A DNA stretch of 64,000 nucleotides from Panagrolaimus kolymaensis (taxonomy: Eukaryota; Nematoda; Chromadorea; Rhabditida; Panagrolaimidae). Below the pieces are notes generated by a model. It saw nothing but the letters and a program-made list of their open reading frames with translations. It did not search any database and had not been told where the DNA came from. The stretch spans positions 620,001-684,000 of the forward strand of contig JAJQJQ010000071.1 of NCBI GenBank assembly GCA_028622995.1, read 5' to 3'. The translations under genes were made by a program, and so were the position numbers. Below are positions 22,414-34,200 of the stretch, piece after piece (position 1 is the first letter of the stretch; every line of letters starts with the position of its first letter).

Positions 22414-25400
22414 ATGTCCCTTTTTCATTATCAAGAATGGTTTGATGCGTTTTATCCTGAGTGTCGAAACATCACAACTGGAATATTTTTTGATGATAGG
22501 CGTAATAATTATAACTTTTTTTGCCCATGTAATTTCGAGTATTTTAGATCAAATAATTGTTGGAACGTTAAATGGACTTTTGTGTGCATTGGATCCCGGA
22601 AAAGACGTAGAAAATAGACAAGAAACTTCGAGTTTGATTGAACAACAACTTTCAAATCCAATAATTCAAGCAGAAATTGGATATTTTTTATCCAATTTTG
22701 ATGGACCTGTTATTGCTATTTTACATCCAAAGGAACTGGTTTTTTATAGCCTTGTTAAAGGTGAGAATGATGAAGTGAAAAAAATGCCCACAACTTCTGA
22801 CAGGCATCCTCCATCTAATAACTTTCTCCTCTTTTTTTTAGACGCCAATGACATGTATCGTTTTGATAAAATTTTTCAACATCGAATTAAGGGCCAGCCA
22901 GCATATAATATGTGTATAGGAAATTTTGGAAAAAGTGATAAACCTCGAATTTGTGTGCAAACTATTAATTGCACCCTTCATTTTTTTGAAAGTGAAAATC
23001 ATATTCTTTCACGCGAAGCTCTTCATCAAATCCATCCCGGTCCAGTTGTGTATCATCCTATCACCGATTCGGTTATAACAACTTCAGGTGGAGTTATAAA
23101 TGCAGTTAAATTTACAACAATGGCCTCAATGCCTTCAAATAAAAAAGATTATAAAACTATGGTAAGTCTCTTTATAGCAGTTTTTGATGACAAAAAAAAA
23201 TACAAACAAAATTTGGAAATAAAAATAGGAAGGTTTTTTAAATATTTACTATTTGGGCGCCATAGTTAATAAACAAAGTAATGTAATTTTATTTTTGAGC
23301 GAAAATCTGCATATTTTGTACATTTTTGTTTTTTTACAAAATGCATAAAAGTTCAACAATTTTTGCGACATGTATTAGTTTCTTCTGCCATAAAAATTTA
23401 AATTAAAGAATGTTGAGGAATAATTTGAAAGATTATAAAAAAATATATTTTTAGATGGATTGGGATCTTAATATTGGTGACACACCCGTGGATGTTATAG
23501 CAATTTCGCCAAATGATGAAAATTCTGTTCAACCTTCATTAGCTGTACTTTGTCGTCGAAGCTTACATTGTTTAACATCATCGGGATCGATGAGATATAC
23601 CATTCGATTGGAAAATGCCGCCATGGCAATGTATACTCGAGCGCGAAGTACTCAGTTTTTTTTCTCATTTAATAATAAAATCAAAAATAAAAAAATTTTT
23701 TAGGTTCAAGCATAAATTACATTTTAGCCACTCATGTTCGAACATTACTTTTTTATGAAGATTCAACCATGATTTGGGCCGCCCAATTAAATTTTATTCC
23801 AATTTCCATAACTTTGACAAATTTCGGCGAAGGATATAAAGCTATGATCACAATGCTTTCGGATGAATTTCGTGTTTCTATAGGTTATTTAGGAACTGAA
23901 CCATCATTCTTTCGCATGCCCGTCACAGATTCAAGATTTATTGATTTTGAAGCTCGACAAAAAGAACTTTCAACTTATGAAGAACAAATTTCAATAAACA
24001 CTAAAAATACAAGTGACACGGTTGAAAGCGATTCAATTAAAATTATTTTTGAATTACACATGGATTCACAATCGGTTAGTTTTAAAAACAAAAATTTTGA
24101 AGCTAATAGATATGCATAAACAAAGAGGAAAAAAGTACTACTATGAGTCTTGAAGCAAAAAATGCACAAATTTGTTTCTTTGTGGGATCAGAAAAGTCTA
24201 TTTTTTTAACTGTAGTTGAAAAAATATATCTTTTGAGAAAAAAAAATTTTTAATTTTAGAATGCCATAGACACAGATGAACCCGTTCCATCAGCAACTTT
24301 GAAAGTTATTGCAACTGGAAGTTACTCAAATTTGGATGTTTTTATTGATAATATGCTTTCCGTGGTTCAAATAGGCCAAGGACCAACCGTGGATGAAAAT
24401 GATACAAGTATAAAACTTTTGAAGCATGAATATAATAATAAAAAAGTTTTAGCAAAAAATTTATATTTATACACCATGTTTGCGGAACAACCTATCTTTG
24501 ATCATCGAATGACGGTTATAGCTTTAGCTGATAGTCGTGACACCATTTATCACTATTTAAAAGTGCCATTGAAACTTATTTGCGAGAAAGCAGCAGCTCA
24601 AAAAAGTGCAACATATAAATTTTCTCTTGATTCCACTGAAATGGGCTTAGATATTAATCAACTTTTCCCTGAATTTGAATCAGAAAATCAAACTTCAATT
24701 GGTTTGCGACCTTATTATTCTCAAGATACAGTATCACTTTTTGTTTCACAAAAAGCTAATCGTTATCGAATTCAATCAGATAGCACGAATTTTTGTTTTA
24801 TTGTTATCGAAGAGTTGTGCTCAAGAATTCAAAAATTTCAACCAAATGCTCGAATGAAAATTAGTTCAATTCCAATTCAAATATTTATCAAAAGTGTTAA
24901 TGATTTTCTTGAAGTAAGCAAACTACTTTTTTTAAGACTAAAAAGTTTTGTTTTGGTTTGGTTTTAAACTTAAAAATTAAAAAGTCCGAATTTCTTTGAA
25001 CAAAAAAATGAAATAAATATTTTATTTAGGCTGAAAAAAGATTTGAAATTGAAGAAATCCATGTTCGACGATTAACCATTCAAATGAGACACGTTGAAAT
25101 GGTTTTACTACAAAAATTAAAATCTGAACATGAACCTCCTCCGCCTCATGTTAATGTCCTCGTAAATCATACATACCGAGATTTATTAATGGCATTTGAT
25201 CGAATGCAAGCATTGGAAGAACAAGTAACATATTTAGGAAAAAATTCATTGAGAACTCAACTAAATCTTTTTACATTATTACTTCGAATGGCAGAAATTG
25301 AACTTCCATTCGATGGAAAAATACTTGATGGAACTTTTCAAGTAAGCAAAATTAAAGTTATACTTTTTTTTAAATTTAGAACAAATTCATAAATAAGTTA

Positions 25401-25671
25401 CTCTTGGATTCCATAATTTTAATTATTAATTATTTTTTTGTTGTTGTAGAAACTTGGTGATCGTCTTTCGTCACTTTTACCAACATCCATTCTCACTGGA
25501 TCAACAACACCTGAACCAGCAGAAGTTTGTCGAATGATAGTAAATTTCTGTGAACGCGGAGGTAAAATAACCGAGATTGCAGAAGTTGATGAAGAAGAAG
25601 CTGAGGATAATGCAGCGGACGAATTTCTTCAACTTAAAAGTGGCACAATCCCAGTAAAAATGGATACATAA
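22414..25671 (+). CDS. bbs-9: BBS9/PTHB1, BBSome subunit
   Basis: Eight exons (22414-22501, 22547-22761, 22842-23161, 23455-23647, 23704-24074, 24260-24913, 25030-25341, 25450-25671). The N-terminus MSLFHYQEWF matches the family's conserved MSLFkarDWW start. HQIIVGTLNGLLCALDP, PIIQAEIGYFL and WDLNIGDTPVDV match the N-terminal beta-propeller in order, and IGYLGTEPSFF matches the conserved SYLGTDPSLF. The middle gives the GAE and platform region; the C-terminal part is the helical segment with QMRHVEMVLLQKLK. The length is close to that of family members (near 800 aa). BBS9 is a structural core subunit of the BBSome, which moves membrane proteins in and out of cilia; in nematodes this means sensory neurons. 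No defect seen. Confidence 0.93.
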
Positions 25672-26439
25672 ATATTATTATTTATTTTTCTTAATGTTTT
25701 CAATTTTTAATAAAACACCTAAATAAATATGAGTTTTACCAAAAAAAAGATGACAGAGTTTGTTTAAAGTAAATTGCATTTTTACACATTAGATTCAGGT
25801 TTATAAAAGCAAAAATGCAACTTTGGAAGTTTTTACAAAGTCATAGGTTTTTTTTAATGCTAGTTTCATTTTTTTGTTGTAGGTGCTTATATAAAAATTC
25901 TTAAATGTGAGGCAAATAGTTAGAATTTGTACTTTATAATGTTCCAAGGATTCAGAAACCCCACAAAAAGATGCGGTAATTCGCGAACAAAAAAAATATA
26001 TGCTTGGAGTATTTTTTGTTTTTTAAATTCGCTTAAAATAAATCCGACTCAAAGACATGCAAATATTTTTTTAAAAGAGGAAAAGTTTTAAAAAGATTTA
26101 TTGCTATTACTCCTACTACTTAAAACGTTTGAAATAAATGCATTTTTTAAGTCATTCGAGCAGAAAAGAAAGCAGTATGTCATAAAAAAATGTCACAAAT
26201 ATTGTTGTAAAAAAGGCGGAGCAGCACACGCAAAAAAAGAAACAAAAAGAAAAAAGGACAACAAAAGTTACTACTAAAAAAGACTAAAGCAAGTGTTTTT
26301 GTTTTCATTTTTATAACCGCAAAAAAAAATTATCGGAAATAGGATCAAAAAGAATAAGTACTTTTTTAAATTTGGTATTTCCGTCGTCCGCTCGTTTGCT
26401 GCCGTAGTAAAAAAATAAATAAAGAAAGAACGGAAAAAT
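25672..26439. other. Intergenic
   Basis: AATAAA-type signals lie shortly after the BBS9 stop (about 25700-25720). Otherwise AT-rich with no supported feature. Confidence 0.45.
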
Positions 26440-26943
26440 ATGAAAACATTTTTGATGCTTTATTTTATTATTTTATATTTAAATAAATGCATTTCACAAT
26501 TAAGAGGAAATGGTAAGTCGGTATGTTTATTATTTTTTTTTGTTGGTTGGATTTTTGTTTTTGAATCATAAGGAAATTGGATAAAAAGTCGTCAAAGTGA
26601 AATGTCTCTTTTATTTTTTTTAATAACCAGAGCCGTCTAAGGAATTTATGGTTAAAAATTTTTTTAACAATAAAAACTTTATTGTTAGCATTAATGGAAG
26701 CTATCACTTTTTTGCAAGACACAACTTTCATATTTTGTTGGCCTTATTCGGATCGCTAAAGTTTCTTGGATTTTAAACCACAAAACAAAATCGGGGCCAT
26801 GTAAATCTTTTTATTATTCAAAGAAATTCATTGAAAAACATTTTTTAGCCATATTATGCTCCGAACATGATGGAACATCTATTGATATTAAACAAATTTC
26901 GGGTGGTGCAATAACTAAACCTTGTGTAAAATGCACTTGTCAA
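26440..26943 (+). pseudogene. Signal peptide plus VWC module, BMPER/crossveinless-2-like fragment
   Basis: Exon 26440-26512 encodes a clear signal peptide (MKTFLMLYFIILYLNKCISQ) and ends in phase 1. It joins in phase to 26849-26943, reading ILCSEHDGTSIDIKQ...KPCVKCTCQ. The order signal peptide, then Cys-x-x-(E/D)-G...I...PC-x2-C-x-C, is that of the first VWC module of BMPER/crossveinless-2. The next exon (rest of VWC1) is not found: following DNA lacks Cys codons in frame. Either further exons are well hidden or the gene is decayed. A C8-like piece of the same protein type lies at 29297-29478. Confidence 0.4.
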
Positions 26944-27420
26944 GTAAGGAAACTTTTTTTTAAATGCTTTTATTGGCCAACAAAAATTCGTCAAACTTTC
27001 GATTAAATGGCTCAAGCGTTTTGAAAAATTGGATATACCAAAAAACTTTTTTACACCAAAAAAATTTTCTATGCGATTTAATGCTGATAGAGTCGACATC
27101 GATTCTGTTTCCAAAGTTGTCGTTTTGATCAAAAAAAGAAAATTATTTTCCTAAAGACTTTGCATATATTTTTTTTGGTTCCATCTTTTAATGCTATTTT
27201 TTTATGTCCGCACCCAAAAAATCATGTTACTTTTAATTAATTTTGTAATAAATTATCCGCACTCTGCTTTGAAGCGAATGAAAAAAAAAGAAAAAAATAA
27301 CAACAAAAATTTGTTTTGCTCGTAAATTAACGCACATTTAAAAAATATGGCCTTCAAAAAAAAAATTAACGCAAAAAAAAGTGGCCTTTTTTGCAAAAAA
27401 TAAAAAAGTTTTGTAAAAAA

Positions 27421-27860
27421 GTCAACACAACATTAAGGTTGTGCAAGAATTGCATTAAAAGCAATTACTTGAAGACTTTAGGTTATGATAGTTAAAGAAA
27501 TAAAATCAAAAATCAAAATTGTAAATAAATGTCACAACAGCATTAAGGCTGTTAGCTAAGCTTTGCTAATGCAATAACTTAGTTTAATGACATTGTGAAT
27601 AAATAAAATTCAACTTAAAAAAAATCACTTTAAAGCGAGATCTTTAAGATTGAATTTTTTTGATTTATTGATTTTTGAATGTTAAAAAAATCAAAAAATA
27701 TAAATGAATGAATGTCATAACAGCATTAAGGTTGTTAGCTAAGCTTTGCTAATGCAATAACTTAGTTTAATGACATTGGAAATAAATAAAATTCAACTTA
27801 AAAAAAACACATTAAAGCGAGATCTTTAAGATTGAATTTTTATGGTTTTATTATTTTTGG
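27421..27860. repeat. Two-copy tandem repeat, period about 182 bp
   Basis: A unit starting GTCACAACAGCATTAAGGCT at 27531 recurs at 27713 with few changes, and both continue through GCTAATGCAATAACTTAG to GCGAGATCTTTAAGATTG. A diverged part copy precedes it at 27421. Non-coding. Confidence 0.75.
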
Positions 27861-28204
27861 ATGTTTCGGCCCTGAACCCTAAACATCCTAATTATAAAAG
27901 TAAATTTGTATTTTACATTTGTTTGAAAAGGAAACCTGCATCGTTGGGCCTCATCAGTAGAGTTCGATGGTCTAAGGTTTGAAATAAAATTATAATAAAA
28001 TTAAAGAGTTTAGTTGAGCGATGATGAAAGTTGAAAAAAAGGGAAAAAGAAATTAGAGAAAAAATAAATTTTTTGAAGATTGAAAAAAGGAAGTGGTTAT
28101 TTTGGCTTTATATGCATAAGAGCAATAATATTTTATCGTTGTTGTTTTGAAGCAATGTTTAGTATCATCCAATAATTGTTAGAATTCTAAAGCTAATTCA
28201 AGAA

Positions 28205-29038
28205 ATGCCACAGAAGCGACCAATTGAACGTGATATTAATGGTGATGAAGGAATGCATTCAGGAGCCAAAATGCCTAATTTGGACTTGCAGGTATGTTTT
28301 ATAATTTATATAATTTTCTCATCTTTTTACTTTTTGTTTTTTAGGATCAAATTGATAAATTGTCTTCAGTTGTTAATGTATTGGCTCCCGTTGTTCATCG
28401 ATTGGATGCAGATAATTCAAAAGAATTTTTGATGATTTACAATGTTGATTTTGCACTTACAAACAATAGAAAGGATAATCGTAAATTATTGCTCAATGGC
28501 GTGTTTGAATTACTGGATCATATTTTGGATAAAAATTATTCATCAACCGCTGTTGGATCTCCAGAATATCTTGGTAAAACTGAAAAGAAATTCATTAAAG
28601 TTAAACTTGGTTCGCTATTGGTTAATAATGTTATGGATTCACTTCATCGCCTGAAAACGTTCAAGCCAAAGCTGTTTAAAGTTAATGGTCGAATTGATGT
28701 TCAACGATGTTTATCAAATAGTTCAATGAAGAAACGGAAGATTGGATTAATTATCAAGCAAGAATTGATCGCTATGTTCAAGGATATGCTGCATCAAAAG
28801 AAGATTAATGCTGTACCTTTTGTTCTGCTTAAAGGTAATACAATTAAAGTAGGAGCTGATGAACCTAAAACTTTTGATATTGTTAAAGATCTAATTGTAA
28901 ATTTTAACTTTTGTTTAATGCATTTTATCTTGTTTTGTATATTTTGTCTTTGTAAGTAATATTCAAATAAACTTATGTAACTTTTTGTATTTCTTATTTG
29001 TTCAGTTAAATGAAGTTAAAGTATTTGTGTTTGTTTAG
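28205..29038 (+). CDS. Protein with L1-ORF1p-like pattern
   Basis: Exons 28205-28291 and 28345 onward. After a basic N-terminus (MPQKRPIERD) and a short helix comes a stretch beginning FLMIYNVDF, then VKLGSLLVNNVMDSLHRLK, RKIGLIIKQELIAMFK and FVLLKGNTIKV. This order (RRM-like strand, VKV...LK, then KKR...EL...I...GN.I.V) recalls the RRM plus C-terminal domain of L1 ORF1-like proteins found in nematodes. The 3' end is ambiguous: read-through stops at 28959, while splicing at 28897/29005 gives a stop at 29038. No reverse transcriptase follows, so it is a solitary gene or a retroelement remnant. The assignment is by pattern only. Confidence 0.5.
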
Positions 29039-29368
29039 AACTTTATTCTTGTGTTTTTTGATTGTTTCTTTATGGTAATTATTGCGTATCAGTAGGTTTT
29101 CTAGATTTTCATAGGCGTTTTTAAAGTTATGTTTATTGCTTGAAACTCTCGCTGTTCTTAATGTTTCTCCCTCAATTATGTTATGTTTATAAACTGTAGG
29201 AATATTTGAGCGATAATTTGAGTATCTAAGCACGTCAAAGGTGTATGCGTCAGTTTTATTATATAAATTGTAGTTGATTCCTTGATTTAATTCAACCATG
29301 CAAAAAACCAACCAATGCAACAAATAATGAAAAGCCATGTTTTTGTAATGCGATTGAATCATTTGCAA
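29006..29368 (-). CDS. Possible small secreted protein
   Basis: A 120-codon minus-strand ORF; starting from the second Met it begins MAFHYLLHWLVFCMVELNQG, which looks like a signal peptide, followed by a basic Asn/Lys/His-rich chain. Its 5' part is antisense to the C8-like fragment at 29297-29478, which may explain the open frame. No family recognised. Confidence 0.25.
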   Translation of the reverse strand: MQMIQSHYKNMAFHYLLHWLVFCMVELNQGINYNLYNKTDAYTFDVLRYSNYRSNIPTVYKHNIIEGETLRTARVSSNKHNFKNAYENLENLLIRNNYHKETIKKHKNKVLNKHKYFNFI

Positions 29369-29478
29369 CTCAATGTGCTAATCGATTTGTTTGGGGCCAA
29401 TATGGACAAATATTACAAAATGTTCGACAATTTCCCATTCATCCTGAATGTAATAAAATAAGAAAACCTAACATTTGA
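29297..29478 (+). pseudogene. C8-domain-like fragment (VWD-protein relic)
   Basis: The frame reads PCKKP...EKPCFCNAIESFATQCANRF...HPECNK and stops. The pattern C-x-C-x2-I-x2-(Y/F)-x3-C...C resembles the end of the C8 domain that follows VWD in BMPER-like and other secreted proteins. A TGA lies a few codons upstream with no AG acceptor between, so it cannot be a normal exon. A polyadenylation signal (AATAAA) follows at about 29520. Confidence 0.35.
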
Positions 29479-30110
29479 ATATATTTTTTTTATGTATTTT
29501 GCAATACCAAAGAAACTTTCAATAAAACGGGTAAAACTTATATGCGATGACAAAAAAAATCAACAAAAAAATAATACAACGAAAATGCAGAAAGACTACC
29601 AACTACACCTGCCTCTGTTACATCAACTTAACCGCAGGTTTTTAATTGCAATTGTGGATGGATTTATTTAGTTATTTAAAACACATTTTTTGAAAAAGTG
29701 AAGCTTTTTGAGTTTGGTCGGCGCAGTTAGAAAGTTTCCTCTTTGTTATCCATTAACAATTTTGTAGCAATTATGCCTCAAGGTTTATAGATTTTTTTAA
29801 TTGTGAAAATAAATATTTGGGTTTATTATTTTGTAAATTCTCTTTTTGAAGGATAGGTTTAGCAATAGCTGATAGTTGGCCATTAAATAATAAGAAGCAG
29901 TTCGACGTCGATGTTAGTGAAAAATAATTTAAAAATTAAGTAAAGAAAAATAAAGTATTTTTAATTCCAGAATGACTTTTCAAAGACTTTTTTGCCAGTG
30001 GCTGATAGTTAGCCATTAACAATTCTGAATTAGTAATGTTGCCAAAGTTTAGAAAAAATGTATTTTAAAATTCTGACGATAAATATTAATTTTTTTTATA
30101 TTTTATATTT
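29479..30110. other. Intergenic, short internal repeats
   Basis: Contains two similar phrases, AATAGCTGATAGTTGGCCATTAA (near 29868, shortened here to its core GCTGATAGTTGGCCATTAA) and GGCTGATAGTTAGCCATTAA near 30000. No coding or RNA gene supported. Confidence 0.4.
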
Positions 30111-30230
30111 GCTTTCTCATAAAAGAAAAAGCTTTCCAAAATTTATATGATGTTTTATTCCAAGCCACAAGTTCTTTTTACAAACGAGAGCGGAATTCAA
30201 TGTTTACCTCAAACTTTGGGTAATTAAACC
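30111..30230 (-). ncRNA. Spliced-leader RNA gene, variant
   Basis: Minus-strand copy of the SL RNA gene facing away from the one at 30612. The leader (30230-30208) is the SL1 sequence with one extra A in the CCCAAAG run, making 23 nt; it is followed by the donor GTAAAC. Downstream are an Sm site (AATTTTGGAA, 30143-30134) and a 3' hairpin (GCTTTTTC / GAGAAAGC, one G-T pair). The body differs from the plus copy by a few changes and insertions. It may be functional with an altered leader, or a decaying copy. Confidence 0.8.
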
Positions 30231-30611
30231 GACGATAAAAACGCTTAAATCGAATAAATTTTGAAGAGAAAGCATATGCAAGACGAGATCGGGTGCATTG
30301 CTTCATAAAAATGAAATATAACTTTTATTTTAAGAGACAACAGAGAAAACAAAAAAGCATTGAAAGTAAAAAGGAATAACGAGTGCTTTTTTTAACGCAG
30401 AAAGTTAGTTGCGAAAAAATGTGCGCCGGTCGAAAAAAATGCGGGCGAGTGAGCTGCATTTTTTTTATTCAAAAAAACGCAGCCATCTCTTTTTTTTCTC
30501 TCTGTCCTCCAATTTTATGGAACTATTTTATTTTTTTGCGTTCATCGACCCAACCGTGCCTTCCCTTTTATTTTAATGGAGCAGAAAAGCCAACCAAAAG
30601 ATATTTTCTTC
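30231..30611. promoter_or_regulatory. Shared 381-bp region between divergent SL RNA genes
   Basis: The two SL RNA genes are head-to-head, so this stretch must hold both snRNA-type promoters. I looked for a common proximal sequence element about 60 nt from each start and could not define one by eye. ORFs here overlap the SL RNA and are not genes. Confidence 0.5.
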
Positions 30612-30723
30612 GGTTTAATTACCCAAGTTTGAGGTAAATATTAAATTCCGCTCTCGTGTAAACGTGTGGCAAGGAATAAAACATCCTATAAATTTTGGAA
30701 AGCTTTTTCTTTTATGAAAAAGC
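30612..30723 (+). ncRNA. Spliced-leader (SL1) RNA gene
   Basis: Positions 30612-30633 equal the 22-nt nematode SL1 leader (GGTTTAATTACCCAAG... ending TTTGAG), followed at once by the donor GTAAAT. The intron-like part has an Sm-binding site (AATTTTGGAA, 30691-30700) and a perfect 3' hairpin (GCTTTTTC, loop, GAAAAAGC; 30702-30723). Total about 112 nt, the usual SL RNA size. The RNA donates its leader to the 5' ends of many nematode mRNAs and carries the trimethylguanosine cap. Confidence 0.93.
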
Positions 30724-31269
30724 AAAAATAAAAAAACTAAAAAACTAACGGTGCTGTTTTTTTTTTGACTATGGTTAAATACATATTTTTTAAAGTCTTT
30801 AAATTTTACAACTTTAAAAAAACGTCATCTTGTTATTTAATCTATTTTGCCTCGAAATAAACAGCCTGTATTTAATTGCTTCATCTCGATTTAACTAGGA
30901 TCATTTTTGGAAACAAAGCCAAAAATCACATTAAAATAAATATGCTTCGAGCAATAACAAAGACATTTAAAAAACTGCCAAGAGAATTTAGTAAACTCCA
31001 TTTTGAAAAAGTATCTTGTGATAAAAAAATATAGAAAAAAATTAAGAATAAACTAACTTTCGGTTCTTGAATTAAAGAATTAAAAGAAACAAACTAGGCA
31101 CAAAATTTTGTCATCATAAAGGCTCGTTAATAATTTTCATAGGTTTGATTTATTTCTATTTGGTTTTTTGAAGCTTGAATTACAAAAAAAAAGTTTAATT
31201 TAATTTTTTTATTATGATGAATTTAAAAAAAATAAACTAAAGAAATAAAAAAATTTACATACATAATTT
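30724..31269. other. Intergenic
   Basis: AT-rich DNA between the SL RNA gene and the 3' end of the minus-strand finger gene; nothing recognised. Confidence 0.45.
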
Positions 31270-34200
31270 TTAAAAATAATTTGAATCATTTAACAATAAA
31301 TACCTTTCATTATTTAATCGGTAACTTGTTATCGCACAAATATATCTATTTGGGCGTTTATAAAAACAAGATACTTTTCTCTTTACATCATATTTAAAAT
31401 GGAATTCTTTTTTTCTTGAGGATGGTTTCATAATAATTTTTTCATTTCCTCTTTCATCTTCCTCAACTTTAAAACAATTTTCTTCGATAATTCGACCAAG
31501 CTTTTTGAAATTAATTTTTTTACAAACGTGCTTGATAAAGCTGAATTCCAAATAATTTTGTGCATTTTCAGGATCTTCACAAATTTTAACAGAGACACTT
31601 TTTTTTTGGCTTTGGCAACCTCGACAATAGTAAGACGTGCTTCCGTTTTTGTGATGTGTTAAAATATATTCATATCCAATGCCTCGATTTTCATTAGTGA
31701 ATATTACCAAATTATTATTAGGGACACCATTGGTGCCAGGAAAAAGATGGTAAATGGCGCTTTCCAAAGATGGGACATTAAAAATTTCAGCAATAAATTT
31801 TTGAGCATCACAAACATGTATGGAACCATTTAATTTTAACTTTTCCTTCCCATTTTTATCTTTAAATAATTCAGCTGTCACCAATTTTTTCTTTTCCGCG
31901 CATTTTGAACATTGGAATATTTTTTTGCTCCGAACAAAACAAAATTCGTGGCAATAATTTTTTTCATTTGATGTGAAAATGGCCAATTTTGTTATAAAAT
32001 CACAATCATATCGATTAAAAATTTCAAAATTTCCAGCATCAATAACCAATGGCTGCTTTTTCTCCGGTTTGCAGAAATGTTGTTCTTTTCCAAGTTGAAC
32101 ATATTTGCTGCCAGCATCATTTTTGCGCAAAATTGCTGTTGCGACTTTTCCTTTTAAAGCGCACTTTGAACATTCAAACAACTGCGATTTTTTATTAAAA
32201 ATAAATTTAAAGTTTTTTGTTGTTAAAAAAGTTCCACGAGTAGTATTTCTTATAATTTTAAAATTATCTGCTTTAATTATTTTTCCATCACCATCATCTT
32301 TTGAAATTTGATTTTTTTTATTTCCATTGTTTTTGCTTTTGGTTGCGGGCAATTCAAAGTCATTATCAATGGCTGATGGAGAAGGAGGTGCAAAAGTTGG
32401 GTTTTCACCAATTTCTTTTCTGCTGCTGATTTCAACTTGAGCAAAATTCTGATCAAAGTTTTTTGACAATTCAGAAGCTTCTATTTTAATTTTTTCATTT
32501 TGAGAAGAATTTTTATCATGCGCAGGCTCAAGTTCAACTTCAGAAGCTTGTTCTTCTTCATCGTAAATAACAGGGTCAATAGGTATTGGACAACAACCGT
32601 GGTCTTCGTCAATCAAAGCAACATATTGAACCCCGCAAAGATTATTAATCTCAGCCCTTGTAACACAGCCTTCAGCAGCGCAACCAATGCAAAAATATAA
32701 ATTATCGCCATTTCGAGATGAATATTTATAACATACTTCTCGATTGCATTTATCTATGAGGATCAAATCATCACCATGGAATTCAAAATCTGGCGCCCAC
32801 ACTATGTTTTGGTTGACAACATCGACTATGGATGAATCTGAAGCGGGCTCGTTTTTCACTGAATTCAAGGTTGATGATGGAAGAAATAAAGATTTGAAGT
32901 CATCATCATTGCTCTGTCTTTGCTTTTTTGCAGGCAAACTACAAAAAAATATGTTTTAATTTTTAAAGTTTTGAAACACGAAAGCTTTAAAAAATATTAC
33001 ATTTCATGATTTTCAATTTCAGCAAAAATCCTTTTTCGTGATTGAATGGGCCTTTCATGATTTCTAAAAAAAGAAAATGTTTGATTTAAAAAAGTTCAAA
33101 GCGTTGCAAACTAAAAATTCTTATGCCAAAAAATAAAATAAAACAAAAAAAATTATTATGGTATTTTTTAACGTAGCAAAAAGCAAATTTTTTAATTTCT
33201 TTTAAAAATCCTTTTTAAAATTTATTACTTACGATATTTGATAGGAACTGCTGGGGCCTTCACCATTATCAAAATCGACTTCATCGTTATTATTTGAGGA
33301 ATTATTAAAAACATTTTCAGACTTTTCAATTATTACTTGATTTTTATCATTAAATACGAAATTATAAATTCTTGTTGCCTTAAAAACGGTTAAAAATTCT
33401 TCTTTTTTCTTAGGTTCTGCTCGATTCACGATGTCAATAATAATGCGTCGGAATATTTCATGGCCATTATTTTTTATTTGATATTCAAGAGGCATCAAAA
33501 ATCGATCCGTAAAATAATTATCACCTTCATTGACAACATTTTCCTGCAATTTGTAAAAATTAATTTAAAAACTTGTTATTAATTAGAAATGGAAAAAAAT
33601 TTTTTTGCATTAAAAATCTTATGTTCTTTTCCACACCAAAATACAATGAAATAAAAAGCAAATGCAAAAATCATGCCATGAATCTAATTAACACATTTTA
33701 ATCAAAGAAATTTTTTTAAACATAATTTGCTTTACAGTAAGAGTTGGATGACATCATTTTTTTCTAGTGTTAAAAATTCAATGGAAAAACTTTTTATTCG
33801 TGATAGTTTTATTTTTATTTTTGGAAGACCTTGCGATGAAGAAAAAAATTAAAAGAAAAAAGTTTTACCAAAGAAAATATTTAAATCTTTTGACAATTTT
33901 CTTTAATTTTCTTACCAAATTTATTTCCGAAAATAATATTCCATTATCTACTTAAAATTGACAATGAAATTTCAAAATTATCTTTTTTAAATTTTGTAGA
34001 TTTCGCTCAGTCGCGGATTCAATTTATTCCAAAAAATTGGATTTCCTTTCCTAATTTTTTGAGTAAAAAAAATTAGGATTTTGGTTTTAAAAGAAAAGCA
34101 TAACCTAACTTTAAGTAGCTAAAATTAAGAAAGCTTACTTTGTTCCCGCTACAAAAAATTTCATAAATATTTTCACAATAATCCCGCTTTTCAAACAAGA

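Noticed and set aside
30383..30637. 84-aa ORF
   Set aside because: It runs into the SL RNA gene and is low-complexity Phe/Cys-rich; not a protein gene.
30111..30723. A 600-bp inverted-repeat MITE
   Set aside because: The arms are SL RNA genes: the SL1 leader, splice donor, Sm site and 3' hairpin are all present in order.
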